Shown in pieces: positions 30,829-40,544 of a stretch of DNA of 64,000 nucleotides. Source of the DNA: Paraburkholderia sp. BL23I1N1 (GTDB taxonomy: Bacteria; Pseudomonadota; Gammaproteobacteria; Burkholderiales; Burkholderiaceae); NCBI RefSeq assembly GCF_003610295.1, contig NZ_RAPV01000001.1, positions 1,364,001-1,428,000 on the forward strand, given 5' to 3'. The first letter of the stretch is position 1. Each line of letters begins with the position of its first letter. The notes under the pieces are model-generated. The model did not search any database. It saw nothing but the letters and a program-made list of their open reading frames with translations, and was not told where the DNA came from. The translations under genes were made by a program, and so were the position numbers.

Positions 30829-32649
30829 ATGCCCAACGTTTTCCAGATCACGATCAGCGCGGTCGACCGCGCGACCGCGGTTGCCAAGGGCGTCAACGCG
30901 TCGATCGGCAAGATTACCAAGCCGATCTCCGACGTGAAGGCCTCCGTACAGGCCTTCTCGAAGGAAACTGGCCTGGACAAGCTCGGGGATCGTCTCGTCA
31001 AGGTCGGCGGCGTCGCGAGCGAGGCGGCGCGGCGGATCGGATCGATTGCGCCGCCGCTTGCGGCGATTTCGGCCGCGGGCTCGATCGCAGGCCTTGCGAC
31101 TATGGCCCACAGCTGGGGACGCACGGCGACCGAGATCTCGAACACGGCGTCGGTCATCGACGTGACGACCGATCAGTTGCAGAAGTACCGCGGTGCCGCG
31201 CGGCTGGCAGGCCTATCAGATTCCGACATGACGTCAGGCCTGAAGTCGGTGGGCTCTGCATTCGAGGATGCGGCGGCGGGCCGCGACACCTTCGTCGCTG
31301 GCGTGCTGTCAAGCAAGAACATTGGCATCCATCGAATGGCAGATGGCTCGGTCAACACGATCCGCGCGCTGCATGACATTTCGAATGCCGCCTCGAAGAT
31401 CACCAACGCGCAGGCGCGCGAGAAGTTTCTCGACATCTTCGGACTTGGCTCTCTCGCGCCGCTGCTCTCGAAGGGCGGCGCGGCGATCGACGAATACGTC
31501 GCGAAATACGAGAAGCTGGACGCGACGATGACGCCTGATCAGATCGCGCGTGGCGAACGCTTCAACGAGAACATGGTGGCGCTCGATGCGTCATTCGGGA
31601 AGCTCAAAAACACCCTTGGTGAGTCCGTGGCGCCGGCGCTGACTGCAGTCGCGAATCGCCTCGAGCCAATCGCTCAGGAGTGGGGCCCGAAGGTCGCATC
31701 GTGGATCGAGACGACCGACTGGAACAAGGCAGCTGATGACACAGCGAAATTTGTGGATCAGTTGGGCGGGGTGAAGACGATCGCCGCAGCGGTGGCTGCG
31801 ATCACTTTCGCAGGCCCGATTTTGAGCATCACCACGCTGATCGCACAGGCGGTGCGTCTCGTCAGCCTGCTCGGCACCATTGCGGTGACGACGGCGCCTG
31901 GCGCCGTAATTGCGCTGGGAGCAGCCGGATATCTAGCGGAAAAGACGCGGCAGGCGGCTTTTGACAAGGCTATTCCGGCCGGCCCGAATCACGATCAGTA
32001 CGTCGCCGACGCGATGGCGGGCGGTGTCGTCACTCCCGATGTTCAAGGTCCTAAGGGCGGAGGTCTCGGCGGTGACATCTATAGATGGGCCTCAGGCCTG
32101 TTCCGTTCGAGCGCCGCGAAAAATGCCCAGACGGCGCCAATCGTCGGTCGTTTTCAGCAGTTGGGCTGGAGTCCGGCTCAGGCAGCGGGCATTGCATCGA
32201 ACCTCTTCCGTGAGAGCGGATACGACCCGACGGCGAGCGGGGACAACGGGCAGGCCTACGGATTGGGGCAATGGCACAAAGATCGACAGGAAGAGTTCCG
32301 CAAGCGGTTTGGCAAAGACATTCGGCAGTCCTCCCTCGATGAGCAACTGCAGTTCGTCGACTATGAGCTGCGTCAGGGCAACGAGCGTCGCGCGGGGGAT
32401 GCGCTCGCGAAGACGACCTCTGCGGCGCAAGCTGGGGAGATCGTCTCACGGCTTTATGAGCGTCCGGCACAAGCTGACAACGAGGCCGCGATCCGTGCCA
32501 GTGATGCCGATGCGATCAACGGTCGAGTGCACGTGCAAATCGAAATGCCCAACGCGCCGAAGGGCACGCGTGCAACGGTTCGTAGCAGCGGGGCGGCTAG
32601 CGCCTCGGCGAACATCGGCGAGTCGAATTTGATGGAACCGGCAATATGA
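30829..32649 (+). CDS. Tail tape measure protein with C-terminal lysozyme-like domain
   Basis: A 606-residue protein. The N-terminal half is helical with Ala-rich hydrophobic segments (IGSIAPPLAAISAAGSIAGL, TIAAAVAAITFAGPILSITT) as in short tape measures. Residues about 440-555 form a phage tail lysozyme domain: RFQQLGWSPAQAAGIASNLF, RESGYDPTASGDNGQAYGLG, QWHKDRQEEF. That domain would cut peptidoglycan during DNA entry. The stop overlaps the next gene by four bases. Confidence 0.88.
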   Translation: MPNVFQITISAVDRATAVAKGVNASIGKITKPISDVKASVQAFSKETGLDKLGDRLVKVGGVASEAARRIGSIAPPLAAISAAGSIAGLATMAHSWGRTATEISNTASVIDVTTDQLQKYRGAARLAGLSDSDMTSGLKSVGSAFEDAAAGRDTFVAGVLSSKNIGIHRMADGSVNTIRALHDISNAASKITNAQAREKFLDIFGLGSLAPLLSKGGAAIDEYVAKYEKLDATMTPDQIARGERFNENMVALDASFGKLKNTLGESVAPALTAVANRLEPIAQEWGPKVASWIETTDWNKAADDTAKFVDQLGGVKTIAAAVAAITFAGPILSITTLIAQAVRLVSLLGTIAVTTAPGAVIALGAAGYLAEKTRQAAFDKAIPAGPNHDQYVADAMAGGVVTPDVQGPKGGGLGGDIYRWASGLFRSSAAKNAQTAPIVGRFQQLGWSPAQAAGIASNLFRESGYDPTASGDNGQAYGLGQWHKDRQEEFRKRFGKDIRQSSLDEQLQFVDYELRQGNERRAGDALAKTTSAAQAGEIVSRLYERPAQADNEAAIRASDADAINGRVHVQIEMPNAPKGTRATVRSSGAASASANIGESNLMEPAI

Positions 32650-34082
32650 GTGCAGCAACCCTGACGACGTTCGCCGGCAGCATTGGCGGCCTTGCGTCGG
32701 CCGCGCAGCAGGTTGCGTCGATCCTGACAGGCGCAGGTGCTGGAACATGGTGGGGCTCGCTGCGGCAGGCATCGTTCGGCGGTGTGCCATTCGCGGTGCG
32801 CGAGAATCGCACGCGTTTCGGCAACCGCAACGCCGTGCACCGCTACCCGTACCGCGACGACGTATATATCGAGCCACTCGGCAAGCTGCCGCGGCAGTAT
32901 GAGCTCATCGGGTTCCTGATCGAGAACAGCCGCGTCTATGGCGGCGGTCCGGTGATCGCGCAGCGCGATGCGCTGGTCGCGGCATGCGAGAAGGGTGGCC
33001 CGCAGACACTCGTGCATCCGACGTTTGGCAGCGTGCAGAGCGTCAACTGCATGGAGTCGGAGGCGAGCGAAAGCTTCGATCACGGCCGCGTGATCATGAT
33101 CCGCCTGTCGTTGATGCGCGGCGGCACGAAGATCTATCCGAACGTCACGCAGTCAACCCAGAACGTGGTTGATAGCGCGGCGCAAAACATGTTCGGCAGC
33201 TCGTTGGTCGACTTCGCGACGAAGGCAGCCACCGCGGTCCAGCAGGGCGCAGCGGTCGTGAATACGGCCGTCGATACAGCCCTTTCGTGGTACCAGACCG
33301 CAGTAAGCGACATCCACGATGTGGAACGCGTGGTCAATGCTGTTTCGACGCTCTCTGGCGATTTCAGTCGCTTCTTCGGCGGTGGCAATAGCGGCTATAC
33401 GGGCTCGAACCAGACAGCGCCGGCGGGAACTACCGCGGAGCAGCTGCTCGCGCAGGACACCGTCGGTGTAGCGGCGGTGGTCGCCGCGGGCAGTGCGTTG
33501 CAGACAGCGGCCGCGAACGCGAGCGATACGACGACGTTCGCTACGGCCGCACAGACGCTCGTGACAGCGCTCGCGGCCACAGCCTCAGACCCGGCCGACG
33601 CAATTCGGCTGATGACGGATCTGGCGTCGTTTTCGCCGACCGGCAATTTCACGAGTTCGCCGATCGGCTCGGCGATGTCGTCGATGCAGACGGCCTGCGG
33701 AGCCTTATTTCGGCGGGCTGCGCTCGCCGGCGTGGCGCAGGCCTGCGCCGTCTATCAGCCTTCCTCGTACAACGATGCAACGACGGTGCTCGAGAACGTG
33801 ACGATGCTCTTCGACGCTGAGATCGAGACGGCGGGTGATGCAGAAGATGATGCAAGCTTCGCGGCGCTACGCGCCCTGCGTAGTGCGGTCGTCGCAGATC
33901 TGCAGGCGCGCGGCGGCAATCTTGCGGCGCTGGTGACGATGACGTTCGCGGGCTCGCTGCCGGCGCTCGTTCTCGCGCACCGGATTTATGACGATGCCGG
34001 GCGTGCCGGCCAGTTGGTGCAGCAAGTGCAACCCGTTCATCCGTTGTTCATGCCACAGACGTTCCAGGCACTGGCCAACTGA
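32646..34082 (+). CDS. DNA circularisation/tail protein N (Mu gp43-like)
   Basis: A 478-residue protein. The N-terminal 150 residues (WWGSLRQASFGGVPFAVREN, RFGNRNAVHRYPYRDDVYIE, YELIGFLIENSRVYGGG) fit the DNA circularisation N-terminal domain. The remainder is Ala/Thr/Val-rich and helical. In Mu, gpN is a baseplate or tail-tip component needed for infection. Confidence 0.85.
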   Translation: MSAATLTTFAGSIGGLASAAQQVASILTGAGAGTWWGSLRQASFGGVPFAVRENRTRFGNRNAVHRYPYRDDVYIEPLGKLPRQYELIGFLIENSRVYGGGPVIAQRDALVAACEKGGPQTLVHPTFGSVQSVNCMESEASESFDHGRVIMIRLSLMRGGTKIYPNVTQSTQNVVDSAAQNMFGSSLVDFATKAATAVQQGAAVVNTAVDTALSWYQTAVSDIHDVERVVNAVSTLSGDFSRFFGGGNSGYTGSNQTAPAGTTAEQLLAQDTVGVAAVVAAGSALQTAAANASDTTTFATAAQTLVTALAATASDPADAIRLMTDLASFSPTGNFTSSPIGSAMSSMQTACGALFRRAALAGVAQACAVYQPSSYNDATTVLENVTMLFDAEIETAGDAEDDASFAALRALRSAVVADLQARGGNLAALVTMTFAGSLPALVLAHRIYDDAGRAGQLVQQVQPVHPLFMPQTFQALAN

Positions 34083-34085
34083 CGC

Positions 34086-35153
34086 ATGGACGACGATCTG
34101 ATTTTGATCGCGGGCGCCCAGGCGATCAGCGGCTGGACCGACGTGCGCGTCACGCGAGGTATTGAGCGCTGCCCGTCCGATTTCAGCCTCGGGCTGACGG
34201 AAGCGTTCCCGGGCGAAACGGAAGAGGTCATTGTGCAAGCGGGTGATCCGTTTGAACTGCACATCGGCTCGGATCGGGTCATCACTGGTTATATCGATGA
34301 GTACGTGCCGGAGTACGACGCTGACAGCCACTCGATATCGGCCTCCGGCCGCGGGAAGTGTCAGGATCTGATCGACTGTTCGGCAGTGTGGCCGAGCGGT
34401 CAGATCAGCGGCACGTCGGCGCTCGACGTGGCGTCGAAGCTTGCGGCGCATTACGGCATCAGCGTTGTGTGCGACATCGCAGGACTACCGCCGATCCCCC
34501 AGTTCAACATTTTCATCGGCGAAAGTGCGTACGACATCATTGAGCGGATCAGCCGGTATAGCCAGCTGCTCGTCTATGACACGCCGGACGGCAATCTGCT
34601 TCTGACACAGGCGCAGAAGACCCAGCACGTCGGCGGTATCGCCGAGGGCATCAACGCGCAGCATGCCCGCGTGCGGTATTCGGCTTCGCAGCGTTTTTCG
34701 AAGTACACGGTCTTCACGCAGTCGGTCGAGACATTCAACGACGCCGGCGTTGGAGCGAACGTGATCGTCACTATGGAAGACGTCGGTGTGAGGCGCACGC
34801 GCGAGCGCTATATCGTGGCCGAGGCCGTACAAGGCTATACGGATCTCGCGAAGCGCCGCGCCGTGTGGGAGATGAACCGGCGCATCGCTCGCGCGGCGGA
34901 GATCACGGTGACGACCGACAGCTGGCGCGACGGGGCAGGCACGCTCTGGACGCCCAACACGCTCGTGCCCGTGACGCTGCCCAAGCTGAAGATCGTGGAC
35001 GAGGTCTGGCTGCTCGGCGAGGTTACGTATATACGGAACGAAGAAGAGGGCACGATCGCGGAGCTCACGATCATGCGCCCCGAGGCCTATCTACCGGAAC
35101 CGGTCGCGCTGCAACCGTTGTTCGTCGACGCAAGCGCGTTGCCGGGAGCGTAA
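34086..35153 (+). CDS. Baseplate hub protein (Mu gpP/gp44-like)
   Basis: A 355-residue protein. VRVTRGIERCPSDFSLGLTE, ASGRGKCQDLIDCSAVWP, YDIIERISRYSQLLVYDTPD and the C-terminal WLLGEVTYIRNEEEGTIAEL are typical of hub proteins of the gpD/gp27-like superfamily. It forms the hub on which the spike (next gene) sits. TAATG overlap with that gene. Confidence 0.87.
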   Translation: MDDDLILIAGAQAISGWTDVRVTRGIERCPSDFSLGLTEAFPGETEEVIVQAGDPFELHIGSDRVITGYIDEYVPEYDADSHSISASGRGKCQDLIDCSAVWPSGQISGTSALDVASKLAAHYGISVVCDIAGLPPIPQFNIFIGESAYDIIERISRYSQLLVYDTPDGNLLLTQAQKTQHVGGIAEGINAQHARVRYSASQRFSKYTVFTQSVETFNDAGVGANVIVTMEDVGVRRTRERYIVAEAVQGYTDLAKRRAVWEMNRRIARAAEITVTTDSWRDGAGTLWTPNTLVPVTLPKLKIVDEVWLLGEVTYIRNEEEGTIAELTIMRPEAYLPEPVALQPLFVDASALPGA

Positions 35154-35797
35154 TGGCAACTTTCCATGCAGCGATCCGTCACGTAAGCCGTGCGATCGGC
35201 CGTGCGCAGGCAACCGCCGACCGGCTTGCTCGGCGCGTTCTGCTGCTTATCGGACGCGGCCGAATCAGCGCGCCGGTAAACGATGCAGGGCCGGTGCAGT
35301 TGCTGCAGGCGCAGATCAACGAGCTCGAGACGATCGACAACCTTCGGCGTATCGCTGAATTCGGTTTCACGTCGGTACCACCGCAGGGCTCCGATGTTGC
35401 GATCGTGTTCGTGGGCGGTGATCGCGGCAGCGGCCTCGTGATCGGCACGAACCACCAAGCCTCGCGGCCGACCGGTCTCAATCCAGGCGAGACGATGATT
35501 TTTACGCAGGACGGCAAGCAGATCTATCTCACCGCAGGCGGCGGGATCATCGTGAAGGCGAATGGCCAGCCGGTCGAGGTCAACGATGCAACGACGGTGA
35601 CCATTGTGGCTTCCACCGAAATTGTCGCCGACACACCGATTCTCAAGTGCACGGGTGACATTCTGGACAACTGCAACACGAACTCGCGGACTGTGGCCGG
35701 TATGCGTTCAGTGGCCAACGGCCACACCCATCCGGTTCCTAACGTTCAGTTGGGTGGTCCTGGTACGACAACGCAACCGCCTAATCAGCCCGAATGA
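35153..35797 (+). CDS. Baseplate assembly protein V / tail spike (Mu gp45-like)
   Basis: A 214-residue protein. LQAQINELETIDNLRRIAEF, GSDVAIVFVGGDRGSGLVIG and the beta-helical C-terminal part (TMIFTQDGKQIYLTAGGGII) fit Mu gp45 (gpV). ANGHTHPVPNVQ near the C-terminus has the H-x-H motif that binds iron at spike tips. It is the membrane-piercing needle. Confidence 0.88.
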   Translation: MATFHAAIRHVSRAIGRAQATADRLARRVLLLIGRGRISAPVNDAGPVQLLQAQINELETIDNLRRIAEFGFTSVPPQGSDVAIVFVGGDRGSGLVIGTNHQASRPTGLNPGETMIFTQDGKQIYLTAGGGIIVKANGQPVEVNDATTVTIVASTEIVADTPILKCTGDILDNCNTNSRTVAGMRSVANGHTHPVPNVQLGGPGTTTQPPNQPE

Positions 35798-36249
35798 GCG
35801 ACTTCAAGATTGTCTGGGACGTTGCCAATGCACGCGGCGACTGGCAGATGCTGGCCGGCGATATCGCGACGGGCGACGACCTCGAGACCGCGCTTCTCTT
35901 CAGCTTTTTCAGCGATCGCGAAGCCGCGCCGGACGATGTTATTCCGGACGGCTCGAACGATCGCCGAGGCTGGTGGGGCGATGACGACACCGACGACACA
36001 ACGGGGCCGACCGGCTCACGCCTTTGGCTGCTCTCCCGTAGAACCTCACCTACCAACAAGACGCTGACGGATGCCTATGACTACGTGGTCGAGGCAATCC
36101 AGTGGCTGATCGACACCGGCGTTGTCGGCAGCTTCGCCGTTGCTACCCAGTGGGTGCGGCCGGACATGCTCGGGATATCCATCACAGCGTATCAGCCGGA
36201 TGGCACCGCATTGCAGACCTATAACTGGGCTTGGCCCATGGTGAACTGA
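35794..36249 (+). CDS. Baseplate wedge protein GP46 family (gpW/gp25-like)
   Basis: A 151-residue protein. KIVWDVANARGDWQMLAGDI, LETALLFSFFSDREAAPDD and RRGWWGDD with SRLWLLSRR are GP46 family signatures. The position after gpV and before the gp47/J protein matches Mu. TGATG overlap with the next gene. Confidence 0.87.
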   Translation: MSDFKIVWDVANARGDWQMLAGDIATGDDLETALLFSFFSDREAAPDDVIPDGSNDRRGWWGDDDTDDTTGPTGSRLWLLSRRTSPTNKTLTDAYDYVVEAIQWLIDTGVVGSFAVATQWVRPDMLGISITAYQPDGTALQTYNWAWPMVN

Positions 36250-37409
36250 TGCCATTTTCACGTCCTACGTTAAGCGCGTTGCGCACCCAGATCTGGACGG
36301 ATATCAGGAGCGCGGTCGGACTGACGGTCTCGCTGCTTCAAAAGGCCGTCCTGAAGATTGTAGGGTCCGCGCTTGCGGCGCTCGTCTTTGGTCTGTATGG
36401 CTACCTCGACTGGATCGCTAAGCAGGCCGTCCCGTTCACGTCGACCGACGAGTTCCTCGCAGGGTGGGGCGCGTTGAAGAGCGTGTATCTCGAGGCCGCG
36501 ACGCAGACACAGCTAACGGTGCAGTTCACCGGAACAGCCCCGACCGACCTTCCAGCGGGGACCGGCGTGAACCGGACAGCCGACGGGTTTGCCTATGTGA
36601 CGATGTCCGATGCGGTGGTGAGCGGCACGACCGTCACGGTCAATATTCAGGCCGTCACTGCAGGGAGTGCTGGAAACTGCGATGTGGGCACGTCCGTGTC
36701 GCTGGCGTCGGCCGTCACCGGTATCCAGTCGAGTGGCACCGTAACTGCGACCGCCAGATCGGGTACGGATGTCGAGGAACAGGACGATTTCCGCGACAGG
36801 GTAATGCTAGCGTTCCAGGATCCGGTGCAGGGCGGTGCGCAAACGGACTACGTGAAGTGGGCGCGAAACGTGGCGGGTGTCACGCGAGCGTGGTGCTCGC
36901 CGAACGGGTTCGGTGCGGGTACCGTCGTCGTCTACTTCATGATGGATAACGCGGAATCGGAGCACGCCGGCTTTCCGCAGGGCACGAACGGCGTATCGCA
37001 GTTCGACGAAGGTCCGGGCGGCACGCCGCGAGACGTCGTGGCCACCGGCGACCAACTGACGGTCGCTGACGCGATCGTCAGTCAACAGCCGGTAACGGCT
37101 CTCGTCTACGCATGCGCGCCAATAGAGAACCAGATTGGTTTCCGCATAACCGGGGTGACTTCGACGAGTACGCAGACCGCGATCGATGGTGCGCTCGCAG
37201 ATCTGATGATCAGGGAAGGAGCGCCTGCCATCACGATCGACTTGTCCGACGTGAATTCTGCGATCGGCTCGGTGCCAGGGTCGTCAGGGTATTTGATCGA
37301 AGCGATCACCAGCACGGTGGGCAGCGTGACAACCACGTATCCCGCGAATACCAACATCACGAACGCCACGGGCCAGTTGCCGGTGCTCGGTAACGTCGAC
37401 TGGGTTTGA
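36249..37409 (+). CDS. Baseplate J / gp47 family protein
   Basis: A 386-residue protein. The true start is the ATG at 36249 overlapping the previous stop. FSRPTLSALRTQIWTDIRSA, then PAGTGVNRTADGFAYVTMSD, EEQDDFRDRVMLAFQDPVQG GAQTDY and the C-terminal ITIDLSDVNSAIGSVPGSS are family features. It forms baseplate wedges that link hub and fibres. Confidence 0.9.
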   Translation: MPFSRPTLSALRTQIWTDIRSAVGLTVSLLQKAVLKIVGSALAALVFGLYGYLDWIAKQAVPFTSTDEFLAGWGALKSVYLEAATQTQLTVQFTGTAPTDLPAGTGVNRTADGFAYVTMSDAVVSGTTVTVNIQAVTAGSAGNCDVGTSVSLASAVTGIQSSGTVTATARSGTDVEEQDDFRDRVMLAFQDPVQGGAQTDYVKWARNVAGVTRAWCSPNGFGAGTVVVYFMMDNAESEHAGFPQGTNGVSQFDEGPGGTPRDVVATGDQLTVADAIVSQQPVTALVYACAPIENQIGFRITGVTSTSTQTAIDGALADLMIREGAPAITIDLSDVNSAIGSVPGSSGYLIEAITSTVGSVTTTYPANTNITNATGQLPVLGNVDWV

Positions 37410-37412
37410 CCG

Positions 37413-38003
37413 ATGCCAGCACCGAACTACAGCGCCGCTAACTACCTGCAAGCGCTTCAGGCGCATTTGCCCCGCGGTCGGGTATGGCCGCGCGATCCCG
37501 ACGCCACTCAAACTGCGGTGCTCTCGGGGTTCACGCCGTGTTTCGCGGCGCTGACGAGCCGGGCAAATTATCTGCTCGTCGACGCCTTTCCACCGTCGAC
37601 CTTCGAACTGTTGCCCGAGTGGGAGTCAACGCTTGGGCTCCCGGATCCGTGCGCCGGCGAGGCGCCTACCACCCAGCAACGCGTCGCGCAGGTGGTCGCC
37701 CGGCTGACTGCTACCGGTGGCCAGTCGGTTGCGTATTTCACAGCCGTCGCGGCCGCTCTCGGCTACGCGATCACGATCACACAGTTTGTGCCATCGCGAT
37801 TTGGCAAGAGTTTCGGAACGCTGTTTGGCGGAGCTGCGTGGGCATTTGCCTGGCAAGTCAATGCGCCGACATTCACGATAAACACCCTGCAGTTCGGCGG
37901 ATCGTTCGGCACGCCGTTCGCCTCCTGGAGCAACAACGTCCTTCAGTGCGAACTGCAGCGTTTCGCGCCCGCTCACACGACGCTACTCTTTTCCTACTCC
38001 TGA
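37413..38003 (+). CDS. YmfQ/DUF2313 family tail protein (Mu gp48-like)
   Basis: A 196-residue protein. YLQALQAHLPRGRVWPRDPD, LLVDAFPPSTFELLPEWEST LGLPDPC and QQRVAQVVARLTATGGQSVA are DUF2313 hallmarks. It completes the Mu-type baseplate module before the fibre gene. Confidence 0.9.
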   Translation: MPAPNYSAANYLQALQAHLPRGRVWPRDPDATQTAVLSGFTPCFAALTSRANYLLVDAFPPSTFELLPEWESTLGLPDPCAGEAPTTQQRVAQVVARLTATGGQSVAYFTAVAAALGYAITITQFVPSRFGKSFGTLFGGAAWAFAWQVNAPTFTINTLQFGGSFGTPFASWSNNVLQCELQRFAPAHTTLLFSYS

Positions 38004-38010
38004 GGCACCC

Positions 38011-39351
38011 ATGGATCGATTGATCGCGCCGAACTCGGTCGTTTCTGCGCAAGCCGACGTTGCACCCGCAACCGGAACTCCGCAGTTTGCAACCGATGGC
38101 AACCCCGCCGCTAATATCCCGGCTACCCAATGGCCTGCATATCAATACAACGCGATTCAGGAAGAACTCGTCGCGATTCTGGTTGCGGCCGGCATCACGC
38201 CCGATCGGACTAAAACGAATCAGCTCGCCGCTGCTATCCGGCGTTTGGGGCAGAGCACGCTCGTGCTATCGGACACTGGCGCCGTGAACGCCTATGCCGC
38301 GACTAATCCCACACCGCTCATCACCGGCGCTTCGGCAACATGGGTCGACGGCGTCGTGCAGGCGGTGAAGATTGCACACACGAACACCGGCGCATCGACT
38401 TATGCGCCTGATGGCCTGGCTGCGATTCCGATCTATGGACTCGGTCTGCAACCCCTGCAAGGCAACGAGCTGCTGCTCAACGGTACCGCTATCCTCATGC
38501 ATGCGACGATCGCGGGCGTGAATAGCGGAAACCCGATCTGTGTATTGATGGAATGCGCAGGCGGAGCGCAGCAGATCCCCCCCGCCACCGCAAGCCAGCA
38601 TGCGGTGCAGTTGGGGCAGGTGGGACATGGACAGTGCCGGCTCACCTATTCGAGCGCGACGACTATCAAACTGACCCAGTTCAATGGTCAAAACCTAATC
38701 ATCAACGGAGTCCCGCAAGCTATTCCGGCAGCAGGTGTGTCGCTTTCGAATGGCGGTCTCTCGGCATCAACGTTCTATTATGTCTATGCATACATGAACG
38801 CAGGCGTGATGACGCTTGAAGCGGTTGCGACGACGCACGTCACAGGAACAAACGGTGTTGAACAAAAGAGTGGTGACGCGACCCGCTCGCTTGTGGGCGC
38901 CGTCCTGACGAACTCGTCAAGCCAGTTCAGTGCTACCAATAACTTCTACGGCATTATTTCGTGGTTCAACAAGCAAAGTATCAGTATGCAGCCGGTTGCG
39001 GCTGCCGGCACGCTGACGTCAACATCGCCGACGGAGATCAACTCCGGTAATCGAGTGACGTTTATATCCTGGCTCGGGGTGTCGGTCATCTGTACTTGCA
39101 GCGGTTTCGCTAGCGATACCATTTCGCAGTCTGCAATTGTTATGGGTGTTGGTTTTAACAGCATCACCGCAACGTCAGGGCAGATCAACCAAGCGAATGC
39201 GCCCTTTGCAGGCGCGGCGGTTAGCTTGTCAACCACATTCACACCGTTCGTTGCAACTGAGAATCAAGCCCAATACATGACTCCGCTTGGACAGGTTTCT
39301 ACAGGCTCCGGCTCGTTCAATGTCATCAATAGCGTGACTATCCAGGGCTGA
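38011..39351 (+). CDS. Tail fibre protein
   Basis: A 446-residue protein. The N-terminal region (MDRLIAPNSVVSAQADVAPA, QYNAIQEELVAILVAAGITP) is the baseplate-attachment part common to Burkholderia phage fibres. The remainder is Ser/Thr/Gly/Asn-rich and beta-like, as in receptor-binding fibres. Host range would be set by the C-terminal half. A terminator follows. Confidence 0.8.
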   Translation: MDRLIAPNSVVSAQADVAPATGTPQFATDGNPAANIPATQWPAYQYNAIQEELVAILVAAGITPDRTKTNQLAAAIRRLGQSTLVLSDTGAVNAYAATNPTPLITGASATWVDGVVQAVKIAHTNTGASTYAPDGLAAIPIYGLGLQPLQGNELLLNGTAILMHATIAGVNSGNPICVLMECAGGAQQIPPATASQHAVQLGQVGHGQCRLTYSSATTIKLTQFNGQNLIINGVPQAIPAAGVSLSNGGLSASTFYYVYAYMNAGVMTLEAVATTHVTGTNGVEQKSGDATRSLVGAVLTNSSSQFSATNNFYGIISWFNKQSISMQPVAAAGTLTSTSPTEINSGNRVTFISWLGVSVICTCSGFASDTISQSAIVMGVGFNSITATSGQINQANAPFAGAAVSLSTTFTPFVATENQAQYMTPLGQVSTGSGSFNVINSVTIQG

Positions 39352-39393
39352 CGCGGAACAAGCGCCCGCACAACTTTCCAAACATTTATGCAA

Positions 39394-39416
39394 GTCGCCT
39401 TCGGGCGGCTTTTTTA
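39394..39416 (+). terminator. Terminator after the structural operon
   Basis: Arms GTCGCC and GGCGGC (one G-T pair), loop TTCG, followed by six T. It ends the tail transcript before the first SGNH hydrolase gene. Confidence 0.7.
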
Positions 39417-39430
39417 TTTCCGGGGATAAA

Positions 39431-40261
39431 TTGAAATCATTTGCGATGTTTATCGCGACGGCATTATTCGCCTGTTTCGCGCATGCCACGACCTATTCGA
39501 CGGTCGATATTTATATGGATGGCGATTCGACGATGTTTGGCTGGGCGATGAGCGGTGGAACTATGACATGCAACGATGGAACGACGACGAGCGGCTGCAC
39601 GACCAACGACTACGGTCACAACATGGCAAATGGCACGATGTCGCAGCAGCAACATAATGAGCCGGCCGAAGTCTTGCTGGATATGGCCGCAGCGTTTGGC
39701 GCAGGGACCGTGACTGTCGAAAATCACGGTGTCGGTGGTGCAACGGTTCTGGATTCAATCAACGGATCGGCTGACGCAGTGAGCGGCGCTTCGGAATATG
39801 ATTGCTCTGTCACGACCAATGAGTCGGCGACTTGTGGATCGCTGGGGTCTCGATTGCATGCATCCCATGCACAAATCGTCGTCGGTAAATTTCTGACCAA
39901 CGATCAGTATCGAATGAGTCCGTCACAATTTCAAACGTATGTCGCGACGTGGATTTCCACGGTGCAGGGAAACACTAACGCGGATGGTAATCCGATGGTT
40001 GCGGTGTGGGAAGAGTCGTCGCCGATCTGCCGCCTCGATGCGCCCAACGTCGGGCCCTACCTAGATGCTGGGCGAGCGGCGGCTGCGGCGGCTCAGCCTC
40101 CAGTTCTGGTCATCGACAATCATGATTGGATTTATGCCAATTATGATTGGAAGCCACATCTCTCCGATTGCGTGCACCCTGATAACGGGCTATATGCCAC
40201 GCTTGGCGATAGATCGGCGACAACAATGGGACGGACCGTGCAATTGCTGCTCGGCAGGTAG
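39431..40261 (+). CDS. Secreted SGNH/GDSL-type hydrolase
   Basis: A 276-residue protein with a TTG start and CGGGGA upstream. Residues 1-19 are a signal peptide (MFIATALFACFAHA). The block I motif is MDGDSTMFGW (GDS nucleophile region), NHGVGGATV is the Gly block, and LSDCVHPDN carries the catalytic Asp and His. The family includes esterases acting on acetylated sugars. Six Cys suggest disulfides and periplasmic location. A close paralogue on the other strand begins at 41422. Possibly a lysogenic-conversion gene. Confidence 0.8.
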   Translation: MKSFAMFIATALFACFAHATTYSTVDIYMDGDSTMFGWAMSGGTMTCNDGTTTSGCTTNDYGHNMANGTMSQQQHNEPAEVLLDMAAAFGAGTVTVENHGVGGATVLDSINGSADAVSGASEYDCSVTTNESATCGSLGSRLHASHAQIVVGKFLTNDQYRMSPSQFQTYVATWISTVQGNTNADGNPMVAVWEESSPICRLDAPNVGPYLDAGRAAAAAAQPPVLVIDNHDWIYANYDWKPHLSDCVHPDNGLYATLGDRSATTMGRTVQLLLGR

Positions 40262-40262
40262 A

Positions 40263-40544
40263 TCACCACACAGTCATGTCGCGGCGGCGACGCTTTCTGG
40301 ATCCCATTTCCCATGCGATGTACAGTTTTGTGCCCTCTAAATACGGGTTGTCCAGAAGGCCATCCTGATTTTCCAGACCTTCTTCATATGCGGCTTGCAA
40401 GGCCGTCGAATTGAGTTCAACGGCAGGCCCTTTGTGAGGGTCAAGGAACCATTTAACGGTTCGCCATGCTGCCCCGATCCGCTGCTTCAGTTGCTGCATT
40501 GAAATGGCCCGGTTTGATGTACGGATATGAGTTATAACTCTCAT
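40263..40544 (-). CDS. Phage protein of unknown function
   Basis: A 93-residue protein from ATG 40544, coupled to the stop of the second SGNH gene (ATGA). An internal Met at 40499 is an alternative start. Contains AAWRTVKWFLDPHKGPAVEL, AYEEGLENQDGLLDNPYLEG and a basic C-terminus. It lies between the two convergent SGNH genes, on the strand of the second. Function unknown. Confidence 0.55.
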   Translation of the reverse strand: MRVITHIRTSNRAISMQQLKQRIGAAWRTVKWFLDPHKGPAVELNSTALQAAYEEGLENQDGLLDNPYLEGTKLYIAWEMGSRKRRRRDMTVW

